This document shows, piece by piece, positions 17,112-25,963 of a stretch of 64,000 nucleotides of DNA (position 1 is the first letter of the stretch; every line of letters begins with the position of its first letter). The stretch comes from Clostridia bacterium. GTDB lineage: Bacteria > Bacillota > Clostridia > Oscillospirales > Acutalibacteraceae. The translations under genes were made by a program, and so were the position numbers. The DNA is taken from NCBI GenBank assembly GCA_017516965.1, contig JAFXAP010000001.1, forward strand, positions 1 through 64,000. The letters run 5' to 3'. The notes beneath the pieces were generated by a model that was given only the letters and a program-made list of their open reading frames with translations, was not told the DNA's origin and made no database searches.

Positions 17112-18650
17112 TTAAATAGTTGGAATTAAAATCATTTTATCACTTGATAATACTTCCTCGTCTATATTATTGATTTGTTTTATTTCATCGGCTTGGGCAA
17201 AATATTTATGCGCAATATCCCATATTTTTTCACCTGTGTGGGCAAAATATATTGTCATTGCAGATTGGTTTTGTTTTAAAATCGGCTTTGCATCATCAAC
17301 ACTTATATCGGTAATAAGAGGCAACTGACTGCATTTGTATATCGCAGCGCATATATTTAGTTCTACCCTAAGCTCCATACTTCCATTACCAATAAGTGTA
17401 TAGTTTAAATTTCTAACAGTAATTTCAGGTTCGCATTTATAACTGCAATCATCTTGCATATCAAAAGCGCACGAAAATTCAAAATCAATAGACTTTTCAT
17501 AAAAATTATGTATCATATCTTCATCCTGCGCTATTATAAAAATCGTGGCTATTCCGGTTACAGTCATTTTGTCATTATTAAATTTAACCGTAGCAATTTT
17601 TATATCGCACCACATATCACTTACCGACGAGAGAGCGCCTTCGGTAAACTCAAATGTGTCTTTGCAACTAAATGTCTGGTTTACATTTTCAATTATTTTG
17701 TTAAAACATATTTCTTTTTTACAAATATCAGCCTCATATTTTCTTGAATAAGCATCGAGCACTACCTCAATATCGTTATTACAGCAACATTCACTTGTAA
17801 TCAATAATTTACCCGATAGCAAAAGTTGTCTGCATTCACCCGTATGCGAAATTCGCGGTTTAATTTCAAGATGCGCAACACTCACCTTTGATTCACAGTC
17901 ACAGTCCTCAGTTATTCCATCTATTTCGAGCATTTGGCTAAAGGGTAGTTGGCAACGCACCGTTTGTACCACATCGCTATTTTCAGGCAAATACAAAATT
18001 TTTACATTAAGTTCGCCCGACACTATTGATTTACCTGCAAGTATTTTACTATCAGTAACAGTAGGCTCAGCATCATATCTTATAATACATCTGATATCCG
18101 GTTGCGCAGCGCCTAATTCCACATCTTCTTCAATTATCAAATACTTATCTGCCATACCAATAGGCACCGTAGCCGCCACACTGCCTCGAAGTAGTTCTAT
18201 ATTGCAATCATCATAATCAGATATAACGTCGCTGTACCTGCGTTTTAAAACCGACACCGAAACACTAACCGCGCCGTGAATATCAATCTTTCTACCCGAT
18301 ACTGCGCGACAATTTATATATTCGCAATTTGTCTTAACCTCAATTGTTGTGCCACCAGCATCCATACCGGTATCAAATTTTTTTGAGAAAGGATATAAGT
18401 ATTCATAAGAATTTACGCAATTATCATTTCCGCAATACATAACGGTTATGGTAACACAACCTTCTACCGAAACACTGTTTCCGCTAACTGATTTAGATGA
18501 AATTCTAGGCACTGCACGGCACTTCAAAATTTTTGATATGTCTGAACAGTAATCAGGTAGCGTAAAGTCAATATCAATTGGTTGCTCTACGCAATCACTA
18601 AAAACTTTATCTAAACTGTAAACACTTGTTTTAAGGTTTTTATGCTCCAT
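17112..18650 (-). CDS. SPOCS (DUF3794) and LysM protein, SipL-like spore coat factor
   Basis: 512 residues from the ATG at 18650 with GGAG upstream. Three related beta-rich SPOCS repeats are visible, each with DI(R/K/S)CxxxY- or LKCRAV-type segments and Cys-rich hairpins, and the last 50 residues form a LysM domain (IYFAHTGEKIWDIAHKY...INNI). This arrangement matches SipL of Clostridioides difficile, which binds SpoIVA and is needed for coat assembly around the forespore. The upstream region carries a SigE-like promoter, which fits mother-cell expression. It is unusually rich in Cys, including a CCCN tract. Another SPOCS/LysM protein type cannot be excluded. Confidence 0.8.
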   Translation of the reverse strand: MEHKNLKTSVYSLDKVFSDCVEQPIDIDFTLPDYCSDISKILKCRAVPRISSKSVSGNSVSVEGCVTITVMYCGNDNCVNSYEYLYPFSKKFDTGMDAGGTTIEVKTNCEYINCRAVSGRKIDIHGAVSVSVSVLKRRYSDVISDYDDCNIELLRGSVAATVPIGMADKYLIIEEDVELGAAQPDIRCIIRYDAEPTVTDSKILAGKSIVSGELNVKILYLPENSDVVQTVRCQLPFSQMLEIDGITEDCDCESKVSVAHLEIKPRISHTGECRQLLLSGKLLITSECCCNNDIEVVLDAYSRKYEADICKKEICFNKIIENVNQTFSCKDTFEFTEGALSSVSDMWCDIKIATVKFNNDKMTVTGIATIFIIAQDEDMIHNFYEKSIDFEFSCAFDMQDDCSYKCEPEITVRNLNYTLIGNGSMELRVELNICAAIYKCSQLPLITDISVDDAKPILKQNQSAMTIYFAHTGEKIWDIAHKYFAQADEIKQINNIDEEVLSSDKMILIPTI

Positions 18651-18681
18651 ATATATACACACTCCAAAAACTTTTTACTTA

Positions 18682-18711
18682 ATTGTATTCATATATGAGC
18701 ATATTTATGAC
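18682..18711 (-). promoter_or_regulatory. SigE-like promoter of the SPOCS/LysM gene
   Basis: Minus strand: GTCATAAA (18711-18704), 14 nt, AATACAAT (18689-18682). These are close to the SigE consensus GTCATATT and CATACACT. It lies about 30 nt before the start codon. Confidence 0.55.
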
Positions 18712-18739
18712 AAAAAAAGCGACTGAAACCAGTCGCTTT
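18712..18739 (-). terminator. Terminator of the small membrane protein gene
   Basis: GCGACTG-AAAC-CAGTCGC stem, followed on the minus strand by seven T. Confidence 0.82.
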
Positions 18740-18759
18740 AAATTAATTGAAACTTAAAT

Positions 18760-18918
18760 TTATTCTTCTACAACAACTTCACCGTCATCAGTATCGCATT
18801 CAAGATAGCCATTTTTAATTCGATTTTTCTGTGTAAAGTAATCAAAAACTGTAAGCGCGCCAAGCACTGCGCTGAATACGGCGGCAAAAATACCAAATAT
18901 TTTTAAAACTTTTTTCAT
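18760..18918 (-). CDS. Small membrane protein of 52 residues
   Basis: A minus-strand frame from the ATG at 18918, preceded by AGGAGG at ideal spacing, ends at 18760 and is followed by its own terminator. The product starts MKKVLKIFGIFAAVF, has one hydrophobic helix (about residues 5-25), a short KNRIKNGYLE stretch and an acidic tail ending VVVEE. The start signal, terminator and amphipathic layout argue for a real gene. I know no function; short proteins with an anchor and acidic tail are common in Ruminococcaceae. Confidence 0.75.
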   Translation of the reverse strand: MKKVLKIFGIFAAVFSAVLGALTVFDYFTQKNRIKNGYLECDTDDGEVVVEE

Positions 18919-18986
18919 AATAAACCTCCTACATTTTATTATCTATATTTATAATCCATCTTTTTTATAAAAAAGTCAAGTGTTTT

Positions 18987-20525
18987 TTACATAAAAGGTG
19001 CAAATAAATGAAGAATCGCCCTTTTCACCCTTGTGAAAACAGATGCCTTTTTCAAACTTTCCATCGTCATTTCCTCACAATGAAGCAAAAGACTGTTAAA
19101 ATGCTCTTTAATATCATAAACAGTTTGATTATCGCACATCCATACACCACACTCAAAGTGCATTATAAAACTGCGGTAATCCATATTCACAGTACCTACG
19201 GTTGCAACACTATCATCAGATACAAAAAATTTAGAATGAATAAAACCGGGTGTATATTCATAAATTTTTACCCCTGCTTCAAGCAAATCATAATAATTGT
19301 ACTGCGTCACAGGATGCACATACCACTTATCAGGTATATGCGGTGTAATAATTTTTACATCTATTCCCGATTTTGCCGCAAGTCGCAGACATTCTTTCAT
19401 AGAGTTATCAATAATAAGATACGGAGTCGTTATATAAACATATCTCTGCGCTGAGTTTATTATTTGCATATATATGCCCTCGGCAGGATTTTTATCATCA
19501 AGCGGTCCGTCTGCATAGGGTAATAAAAAACCTTTTTCAAGTATTTTTTCGCGCGAGACCAGTGTGCTCATTTCAATTTCTTTGCCAGTTGTAAACTCCC
19601 AAATGCTACAAAACATTGCCAAAAAACTTTCAACTGCATCCCCTTTTATTATTACCGCGCAATCCATCCAATAACCAAAACGTTCCCACTCGTTTATATA
19701 TTCATCAGCAATATTAAGTCCGCCTGTTATTGCCACCTTGCCATCTATAACAACAATTTTTCTATGATTTCTATTATTCATAAAAACATCTAACGACGGT
19801 CTTATTTTATTAAATATTGCAACTTCAATACCTTTTTTGCGAAGCCTTTTTATAAATGTCCTGTTTTGACGTTTAATAGACCCAAAATCATCAAACAAAA
19901 TTTTTACTTGCACGCCCTCACTGATTTTTCTCTCAAGTATGTCGCAAATTGCCGACCACATTTTACCCTCAGCAAGAATAAAAAACTCTATATAAATATA
20001 GTGCTCTGCCTTTTCGAGCTCCTCTAAAAATCTAGGCAAAAATTTCTCTCCCGGAGCTAAAAACTCGCAAGAAGAATTTTTATATAGCGGATACCCCGAT
20101 TCAAGCGTCAGATAATCGGCTTGTCGCGAATGCAGACCATCGCTATAACGCAATGTTTCATGCACTTTCGAGTCATCATACAACTGCTTTATATATTTTT
20201 CTTCGCACTTTTGCATTTTGCGTTTAACGTGAGGAAAAACACGTCCCCCGCCCAGTAGCATATAGGCAGTAACACCAAATATGGGAACCGCCAAAATAAA
20301 AATTATCCATAAAATTTTATAACTGGATTTACCGCTGCGATTAACAATATAAAAAACCGTTACAACAGCAAGTATTGTCGAAAGCGTATTAACAAACAAA
20401 TAGTGCTCCGAAAGGCCTCTTACCATTACTACAAAAAACACAATTTGCACCATAAGTGATACTGCCGAAAAAACTATATGTGTCGGAAAAGGTATACCAC
20501 GCTTGTGTTTTAGTTTAGTTTTCAT
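18987..20525 (-). CDS. cls: Cardiolipin synthase (phospholipase D family)
   Basis: 512 residues. Two N-terminal membrane helices (about residues 14-60) and a third near 70-90 precede two PLD domains with HKD motifs: NHRKIVVIDGKVAITGG near residue 256 and IHSKFFVSDDSVATVGT near 434. This is the ClsA-type layout; the enzyme joins two phosphatidylglycerol molecules, or PG and PE, into cardiolipin at the membrane. GGGCGG lies before the ATG, and a 14-bp palindrome, TGATAATATTATCA, lies about 45 nt upstream. It is not linked to other lipid genes here. Confidence 0.93.
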   Translation of the reverse strand: MKTKLKHKRGIPFPTHIVFSAVSLMVQIVFFVVMVRGLSEHYLFVNTLSTILAVVTVFYIVNRSGKSSYKILWIIFILAVPIFGVTAYMLLGGGRVFPHVKRKMQKCEEKYIKQLYDDSKVHETLRYSDGLHSRQADYLTLESGYPLYKNSSCEFLAPGEKFLPRFLEELEKAEHYIYIEFFILAEGKMWSAICDILERKISEGVQVKILFDDFGSIKRQNRTFIKRLRKKGIEVAIFNKIRPSLDVFMNNRNHRKIVVIDGKVAITGGLNIADEYINEWERFGYWMDCAVIIKGDAVESFLAMFCSIWEFTTGKEIEMSTLVSREKILEKGFLLPYADGPLDDKNPAEGIYMQIINSAQRYVYITTPYLIIDNSMKECLRLAAKSGIDVKIITPHIPDKWYVHPVTQYNYYDLLEAGVKIYEYTPGFIHSKFFVSDDSVATVGTVNMDYRSFIMHFECGVWMCDNQTVYDIKEHFNSLLLHCEEMTMESLKKASVFTRVKRAILHLFAPFM

Positions 20526-20600
20526 ATGTAACCGCCCTTTCTTTTAAGAGTTATTATGATAATATTATCACACAAATATGAACAAATCAAACACTCAGCC

Positions 20601-20640
20601 AAAAAATCTCTTGCAAGCATATGCCCACAAGAGATTTTTT
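20601..20640. terminator. Terminator after the feoB operon
   Basis: AAAAAATCTCTTG / CAAGAGATTTTTT, a perfect 13-bp stem with a 14-nt loop; usable on either strand. Confidence 0.7.
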
Positions 20641-20679
20641 GTGTATGTTCATTCTGTTTTATTCGTGCACAAAGAAAAT

Positions 20680-20865
20680 TTAGTTTTTCTTTTGTTGTTG
20701 CGTATTACAGCCACAACAACCTTTTTTTGCGTTTTCGCAAGCTTTGCATCCTACCTGACAGCCAATACACTTAACGCCTTTTTTCTTTTGTCTTATTATG
20801 TATATTATAATTGCAATAAGTATAACCGCTACAATTGCAAGTATTATATAATCTCCTATACCCAT
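20680..20865 (-). CDS. FeoB-associated Cys-rich membrane protein
   Basis: 61 residues: one transmembrane helix (about residues 5-25), a KKKG basic turn, then a cytoplasmic tail with CIGCQVGCKAC and GCCGC clusters. This is the known FeoB-associated Cys-rich family (sometimes treated as a FeoC substitute in Firmicutes), which may handle Fe(II) or an iron-sulfur centre at the FeoB exit. It starts 13 nt after the feoB stop in the same direction. Confidence 0.9.
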   Translation of the reverse strand: MGIGDYIILAIVAVILIAIIIYIIRQKKKGVKCIGCQVGCKACENAKKGCCGCNTQQQKKN

Positions 20866-20877
20866 AAAGTATCATCC

Positions 20878-22965
20878 TTATTTAGCAATTACTTTTGTTT
20901 TTGTTGCAGATTTCAAAGCATATTCTGCCTTTAATTTTTTGTTGGTGTTAATAATAAGAGCGGTTACAATACCTACCATACAAAGTACTGCAACAAGACC
21001 CGAAACTGCAGCCGCAACATTAAGTGATGCCGCATTTGTAATGAGTGTGCCTATTGTATAGATAAAGTACGAAACCGTATAACCGACACCAAGTTGAAGA
21101 CCGATACCGCCCCAGAGCCATTTTGCGCTCTTCATTTCAGCGTTCATAGCGCCGATAGCCGCAAAGCAAGGAGGAGTATACAGGTTAAACATAAGATAAG
21201 CAAGCGCTGCTGCCTTTGTAAGACCCATAACAGCCGCAACCTCATTTGCGCCGCCTACAAGTGCTAATTCGTCAGGGTCAATAAAGTTGGTAATCGAGAA
21301 GCAAACTGCAAGTGTGCCAACAACGTTTTCTTTTGCAATAAAGCCTGTAACAGCGGCAGCAGCTAGTTGCCAGGAAAGCACACCAACAATGGGAACCAAC
21401 AAATATGCGAACGGGCCTGCGATAGATGCAAGTATCGAGTCACTCGCCGCCACATTTGCTTCGGTAAACTTCCAGGTAAATGTCTGCATAAGTTGAACAA
21501 CTGTATTGCAAAGAAGTATAATTGTGGCCGCCTTAACTATATATGACCAACCACGTGAGCACATCGACTTAAATGCTCCCCAAAAAGATGGAACCTTATA
21601 TTCCGGAAGCTCAATTATAAAGAAAGATTTACGAATTTTGTGTCCTGCTACCTTATTTACAAGCAATGCACCGAGGAAGATAAGAGCAATACCTGCAAGA
21701 TAACATAGTGCGCTTACCCAACCCGCATTATCAAAGAATGCGCCTGCAAAGAGGGCAATTACCGGAATTTTAGCGCCACACGGCATAAATGGTGCCAGCA
21801 TTGCGGTAGCTCTGCGTTCACGCTCATTACGGATTGTGCGACTTGCCATAACACCGGGAACTGCGCAACCTATTGTAATAACAAAAGGAATTACCGATTT
21901 ACCCGAAAGACCAACCTTTTTGAAAATTGGGTCAAGTACCACTGCCGCGCGAGACATATAACCGCAGTCTTCAAGAAGCGCGATAAGAAAATACATTACC
22001 ATAACAAGTGGCAAAAATCCAACAACCGCGCCAACACCGCCAATTATGCCATCTACTACAATCGCAGACAATAGCGGGTTGCTTATAAATCCGCCTACCC
22101 ATTCCTGAAACATTTCAATAAGCGTTACAAGTCCGGGAATTTCTACACCGGCAAGACCTGGAATAAGTTTTGCAAGTCCTGCGCCCTCTTGGAATGCATA
22201 GCCCTCAGCAATCCAAGGGCCTACCCAAGCCTGTGAAATTTGGAAAACAAGCAACATAACAACAGCAAAAATCGGAATACCGAGCCATTTGTTAGTAAGA
22301 ATATTGTCAATCTTGTCGCCTATGTTCTTATCTTTTGTAAGCACCTTACGGGTTTCAACATCTTTTACAATCTTGTTTACAAAAATAAAACGTTTACGGT
22401 CTTCTGCCTCAACAGCCTTTTTATCGGTAAGGTCAATACTTGCCTGAACATAAGGTGCTGTCTGTGATTTACCAACTGCCTCAACAGCAGTTTTAATAAC
22501 CAATTTAAGCCCATCTGCCGCGATAGAAACGGTCTCTACTACAGGACAACCAAGTTTTTGTGATAAAGCGGTAGTATCTATTACAGTCTTTTTCTTTTCA
22601 TTAATGTCACTTTTATTAAGCGCCACAACAACGGGTATGCCCAATTCTAAAAGCTGAGTTGTAAAGAAAAGGCTACGGCTTAAATTAGTAGCATCCACAA
22701 TATTAATGATAACATCGGGATTTTCATTTTTTACATAGCTGCTTGTAATGCTTTCTTCACTTGTAAATGGTGACATTGAATAAGCGCCTGGAAGGTCAAC
22801 TGCTATAAGCTTTTCTTCTCCGTCGTAAAATGCCTTTTTAATAGGGCTTTCCTTTCTTTCAACGGTAACGCCCGCCCAGTTACCGACCTTTTCGTTACGG
22901 CCTGTAAGGGCATTATACATTGTAGTTTTACCGCTGTTTGGGTTGCCTGTAAGGGCTATCCTCAT
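20878..22965 (-). CDS. feoB: Ferrous iron transporter FeoB
   Basis: 695 residues. The N-terminal G domain has GNPNSGKTT (residues 7-15), DLPGAYS (G3) and ALNKSD (G4); a helical GDI domain follows to about 260. The membrane part has two Gate motifs, with conserved Cys in ITIGCAVPGVMASRT and PCGAKIPV. It imports Fe(II) at the cytoplasmic membrane and is the main iron route in anaerobes. feoA lies upstream and the Cys-rich protein downstream. A DtxR-type palindrome is located 45 nt before the start. Confidence 0.97.
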   Translation of the reverse strand: MRIALTGNPNSGKTTMYNALTGRNEKVGNWAGVTVERKESPIKKAFYDGEEKLIAVDLPGAYSMSPFTSEESITSSYVKNENPDVIINIVDATNLSRSLFFTTQLLELGIPVVVALNKSDINEKKKTVIDTTALSQKLGCPVVETVSIAADGLKLVIKTAVEAVGKSQTAPYVQASIDLTDKKAVEAEDRKRFIFVNKIVKDVETRKVLTKDKNIGDKIDNILTNKWLGIPIFAVVMLLVFQISQAWVGPWIAEGYAFQEGAGLAKLIPGLAGVEIPGLVTLIEMFQEWVGGFISNPLLSAIVVDGIIGGVGAVVGFLPLVMVMYFLIALLEDCGYMSRAAVVLDPIFKKVGLSGKSVIPFVITIGCAVPGVMASRTIRNERERRATAMLAPFMPCGAKIPVIALFAGAFFDNAGWVSALCYLAGIALIFLGALLVNKVAGHKIRKSFFIIELPEYKVPSFWGAFKSMCSRGWSYIVKAATIILLCNTVVQLMQTFTWKFTEANVAASDSILASIAGPFAYLLVPIVGVLSWQLAAAAVTGFIAKENVVGTLAVCFSITNFIDPDELALVGGANEVAAVMGLTKAAALAYLMFNLYTPPCFAAIGAMNAEMKSAKWLWGGIGLQLGVGYTVSYFIYTIGTLITNAASLNVAAAVSGLVAVLCMVGIVTALIINTNKKLKAEYALKSATKTKVIAK

Positions 22966-23011
22966 TTCTTAATTCCTCCTCGGATATGTAATTAAATTAT
23001 TTATGTTTCTC

Positions 23012-23029
23012 GGTTAGCAACCGCTAACT
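23012..23029 (-). promoter_or_regulatory. DtxR-type operator before feoB
   Basis: GGTTAG-CAACCG-CTAACT, one of three matching palindromes in this region; it lies between feoA and feoB. Confidence 0.6.
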
Positions 23030-23071
23030 CAAATCCAAAATTTTAGCGCTGCCATCAAAAGTGTTTAAATC

Positions 23072-23290
23072 TTATTCAAAAACTTCGATTGCAGCAGCCA
23101 AAGCGCTATCTATGCTATATCGACTATCCTTTATAGATACAACACAGGTCTTTTTCTTATGAGCTACTACGGTAATGGGTTCACCGCTGTAGCACCCAAG
23201 CGAAAACAAAAATGCATCTAACTCTTCATCATCGGTAACGATGTTTTTAATTATGTACTCTGTTCCCTCAACCGCAGTTGTTAAATTCAT
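23072..23290 (-). CDS. feoA: FeoA-type iron transport accessory protein
   Basis: 72 residues from the ATG at 23290, preceded by GAGGTGAG; a GTG at 23299 overlaps that site and is less likely. The sequence is the small SH3-like FeoA fold: an N-terminal EGTEYIIKNI strand, a FLFSLGCYSGEPITVV turn and a C-terminal SIDSALAAAIEVF. FeoA is thought to bind FeoB and modulate its GTPase. It is the first gene of the feo operon, behind a promoter with overlapping operators. Confidence 0.9.
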   Translation of the reverse strand: MNLTTAVEGTEYIIKNIVTDDEELDAFLFSLGCYSGEPITVVAHKKKTCVVSIKDSRYSIDSALAAAIEVFE

Positions 23291-23302
23291 TTTGCTCACC
23301 TC

Positions 23303-23320
23303 GGTTAGTTTGTGCTAACT
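23303..23320 (-). promoter_or_regulatory. DtxR-type operator, second copy
   Basis: GGTTAG-TTTGTG-CTAACT in the feoA leader. Confidence 0.65.
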
Positions 23321-23337
23321 TAAATGTATAAAAATTT

Positions 23338-23355
23338 GGTTAGTCATCGCTAACC
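23338..23355 (-). promoter_or_regulatory. DtxR-type operator at the feo transcription start
   Basis: GGTTAG-TCATCG-CTAACC is a perfect inverted repeat of 6-bp arms located 6 nt after the -10 box of the feo promoter, where a repressor would block transcription. Confidence 0.72.
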
Positions 23356-23361
23356 TTTGGT

Positions 23362-23390
23362 ATAATACACCTTTTACCACAATTTGTCAA
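23362..23390 (-). promoter_or_regulatory. SigA promoter of the feo operon
   Basis: Minus strand: TTGACA (23390-23385), 17 nt, TATTAT (23367-23362). Confidence 0.8.
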
Positions 23391-23428
23391 GCAAATTTTT
23401 GCAAAATTTTTAAGAAAATTTGTACGGC

Positions 23429-23457
23429 TTGAAATTTATATCGAAATATGTTATTAT
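23429..23457 (+). promoter_or_regulatory. Promoter of the DtxR-type regulator gene
   Basis: TTGAAA (23429-23434), 17 nt, TATTAT (23452-23457), 24 nt before the start codon. Confidence 0.6.
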
Positions 23458-23480
23458 AAATGTATAAGTGGGGTGTTTTT

Positions 23481-23843
23481 ATGCGTTTACAAGAATCGGG
23501 CGAAATGTATATTGAGTCTATTTATGTTTTAAACAAAAAAATGGGCAACGTTCGCTCAATAGATGTTTGCGAATATTTAGGCTATTCAAAACCCAGTGTA
23601 AGCCGCGCAATGAGTCTGCTTAAAAAAGGCGGATTTGTTATAATGGACTCTGACGGCTATCTCACCCTTACCGATGCGGGACGCGAGGTTGCCGAAAAAA
23701 TGTACCAGCGTCACACCGTGTTGTCAGAGTTATTAATGCGACTTGGCGTCAGCGAAGAAACGGCAGTCGAAGATGCTTGTAAAATTGAACACCATATAAG
23801 CGATGAATCATTTAACGCAATAAAAAAATACGTAGGTAAATAA
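23481..23843 (+). CDS. DtxR/MntR-family metal-dependent repressor
   Basis: 120 residues from the ATG at 23481, with GTGGGGTG upstream; an ATG at 23460 has no ribosome binding site. A winged helix (residues about 5-60, with SIDVCEYLGYSKPSVSRAMSLL as recognition helix) is followed by the dimerisation and metal-binding domain with QRH (near 80), CKIEHHIS and E residues. It lacks the third SH3-like domain of long DtxR proteins. Transcribed away from feoAB and facing three GGTTAG palindromes, it is the likely Fe(II)-dependent repressor of feo; Mn(II) sensing is possible. Confidence 0.85.
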   Translation: MRLQESGEMYIESIYVLNKKMGNVRSIDVCEYLGYSKPSVSRAMSLLKKGGFVIMDSDGYLTLTDAGREVAEKMYQRHTVLSELLMRLGVSEETAVEDACKIEHHISDESFNAIKKYVGK

Positions 23844-23850
23844 AAGCATA

Positions 23851-23885
23851 ACACCGTTTGACCTTACAGTCAGACGGTGTTTTTA
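23851..23885. terminator. Terminator between the regulator gene and dinB
   Basis: ACACCGTTTGAC / GTCAGACGGTGT stem with one G-T pair, followed by TTTTTATTTTT. Confidence 0.8.
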
Positions 23886-25067
23886 TTTTTCGCAACTTCT
23901 TCCGCGTCTAAGGCTATCTGTGCCAAATTTTTTGCGGACACTTAAAATAGAGTTTTCTATAATTTCTTGTTTCTGGTCATCATTCTGTTCGCCAAACAAA
24001 TCGGTCTGAAAAGCAGCGTTTTCCCCTTTTAAATTTGTCACTCTGAATCCAACCGAGCGAAGCGGTAAATCCCAATTATAGTTTTTTTCAAAAATTTTCA
24101 TTGCCTCACGCGCAAGCAAAATTGAAGTGTTAAGCGGATTTATAAGGGTATGAGAATACTCTTTTGTTTTAAGATTGCTATCTCGCGTATGCACCTGAAT
24201 TGTTGCAGCATACAAACCTTTATTATGCAATATTTCAGATATTTCTTCAGCAATATTTATATAAATTTTCCACACATCACCCGGTACGCAAATATCGTTA
24301 GGTGGCGTCACCGTGCGACCAATGCTTTTGGGCATATCATCTTCACTAGGAGGCATAACAAGCGATTTATCCTCCCCTAATGCATAGCGTTTCAATTGCG
24401 CTCCTGCTTTACCAAGCAAACGGCTAAGCATATCGTCATCACATTTTGTTACATCACCAACTGTAAAAATGCCGTTTTGGTTAAGCTTTTCTGCCGTCTT
24501 TTTACCAACAAAAAGCAGATCACTTACCGGTAACTTCCATACCTTTTGCCTAAAGTTTTCACGACTTATAACGGTAATTGCATCCGGTTTTTTCATATCA
24601 GACCCTAGTTTTGCAAACACCTTGTTAAAACTAACTCCTACAGAAATGGTAATTCCAAGTTCACTTTTTACATCACGTCTTATTTTATCGGCAATCTGTT
24701 CCCCACTGCCAAAAAGCAGTGTACTTCCCGTAACGTCAAGCCAACATTCATCTATACCAAATGGCTCGATAAGATCGGTGTAACGCGCGTATATTTCCCT
24801 GGCTTTTAAAGAGTATTCGTGATATTTTTTATAGTCAGGCGGTAATGTGACAAGTTCGGGGCATTTGCGTTTAGCCTCCCATATTGCCTCGGCAGTCTTA
24901 ACTCCAAATTTTTTAGCAATTTCATTTTTTGCAATCACTATACCGTGACGCGCTTCTACACTGCCGCAAACGGCTACAGGCATATCATAAAGAGTGGGGT
25001 TCGAAAGCAAGGAAACCGACGCGAAAAAATTATTCAAATCACAATGCAGTATTATTCGGTCTGCCAT
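23883..25067 (-). CDS. dinB: DNA polymerase IV (Y family)
   Basis: 394 residues. The palm motifs HCDLNNFFASV (metal Asp near residue 10) and GIDECWLDVTG (Asp-Glu near 104-105) are intact, with a helix-hairpin-helix in the thumb (LFVGKKTAEKLNQNGIFTVGDV) and the little-finger domain ending LRSVGFRVTNL. It copies past damaged template bases. No lexA-like site was seen upstream. It is single in this stretch, with the zinc operon terminator just before it. Confidence 0.95.
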   Translation of the reverse strand: MADRIILHCDLNNFFASVSLLSNPTLYDMPVAVCGSVEARHGIVIAKNEIAKKFGVKTAEAIWEAKRKCPELVTLPPDYKKYHEYSLKAREIYARYTDLIEPFGIDECWLDVTGSTLLFGSGEQIADKIRRDVKSELGITISVGVSFNKVFAKLGSDMKKPDAITVISRENFRQKVWKLPVSDLLFVGKKTAEKLNQNGIFTVGDVTKCDDDMLSRLLGKAGAQLKRYALGEDKSLVMPPSEDDMPKSIGRTVTPPNDICVPGDVWKIYINIAEEISEILHNKGLYAATIQVHTRDSNLKTKEYSHTLINPLNTSILLAREAMKIFEKNYNWDLPLRSVGFRVTNLKGENAAFQTDLFGEQNDDQKQEIIENSILSVRKKFGTDSLRRGRSCEK

Positions 25068-25109
25068 TTTACCACTCCTTTTTCAAACAAATGTTCTAAA
25101 ATAATTATA

Positions 25110-25139
25110 TAAAAATTACCTCTTTTTGTAAAGAGGCAA
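25110..25139 (-). terminator. Terminator of the zinc uptake operon
   Basis: TTACCTCTTT / AAAGAGGCAA form a stem with one mismatch, followed on the minus strand by TTTTTATA. Confidence 0.72.
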
Positions 25140-25147
25140 TTTGTGTT

Positions 25148-25963
25148 TTATATTTGTTTAACCCGACCTATAAGGCTTAATATTAAAAATGCAACAAGGT
25201 TTATAACCACCACAGCTGCACCCGTCGGTATATCAAAAGCAAATGACACTAATATTCCCAATAAAAATGATATCACCGATATTATAGCCGCGGCAATAAC
25301 CGTGCATTTATAATGTTTGCATATACGCATTGAAGATAGCGCAGGGAATGTAATTATGCTTGAAATAAGCAGCGCGCCCATTATTCGCATACCAATAACC
25401 ACCGTAACAGCAGTCAGTATTGCAGTTATGCTGTTATAAAGTTTAACGTTAACACCCGTTACTGCGGCAAAATCCTCATCAAATGTACAGCTAAAAATTT
25501 TCTGATAAAAAGCGGTATATACAACAATTATAATCACACCGCTTATAGTAGCAATTACAACCTCGGTTTTACCAAGCGCTAAAATGCTGCCAAACATATA
25601 ATTGCTGATATCGGTGTTCATACCGGTAGTAAGAGATGCAACAATTATTCCGATAGCCAGAGCCGAGCTCGACACAATAGCGGTTGCGGCATCACCGTTT
25701 ATCTTGCTGTTTTGTTTAAGTCGCAGTAACAAAAAAGCCGCTATTATAACAATTGGGATTGAAAACTGAAGCGGAGCTATGCCACAAGCAAGTCCCACCG
25801 CTGCCGCGCCAAAAGACACGTGCGACAATCCGTCTCCCAACATTGAAAAACGTTTAAGCACCAGATTAACACCTAATAAAGCCGCGCTTACTGATAATAA
25901 AACGCCTACAATTATTGCTCTTTGAGCAAAGGGGTAAGATAAAATTTGCATTAAAAAGTTCAT
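25148..25963 (-). CDS. znuB: Zinc/manganese ABC transporter permease
   Basis: 271 residues with about eight membrane helices, the ABC-3 family permease layout; GLSHVSFGAAAVGLA near residue 43 is the conserved cytoplasmic loop. It forms the channel of a Zn(II) or Mn(II) importer with the ATPase and binding protein encoded just upstream. It starts at the nucleotide following the ATPase gene stop. Zinc is preferred because of the Fur-family regulator leading the operon and the His-rich binding protein. Confidence 0.9.
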   Translation of the reverse strand: MNFLMQILSYPFAQRAIIVGVLLSVSAALLGVNLVLKRFSMLGDGLSHVSFGAAAVGLACGIAPLQFSIPIVIIAAFLLLRLKQNSKINGDAATAIVSSSALAIGIIVASLTTGMNTDISNYMFGSILALGKTEVVIATISGVIIIVVYTAFYQKIFSCTFDEDFAAVTGVNVKLYNSITAILTAVTVVIGMRIMGALLISSIITFPALSSMRICKHYKCTVIAAAIISVISFLLGILVSFAFDIPTGAAVVVINLVAFLILSLIGRVKQI

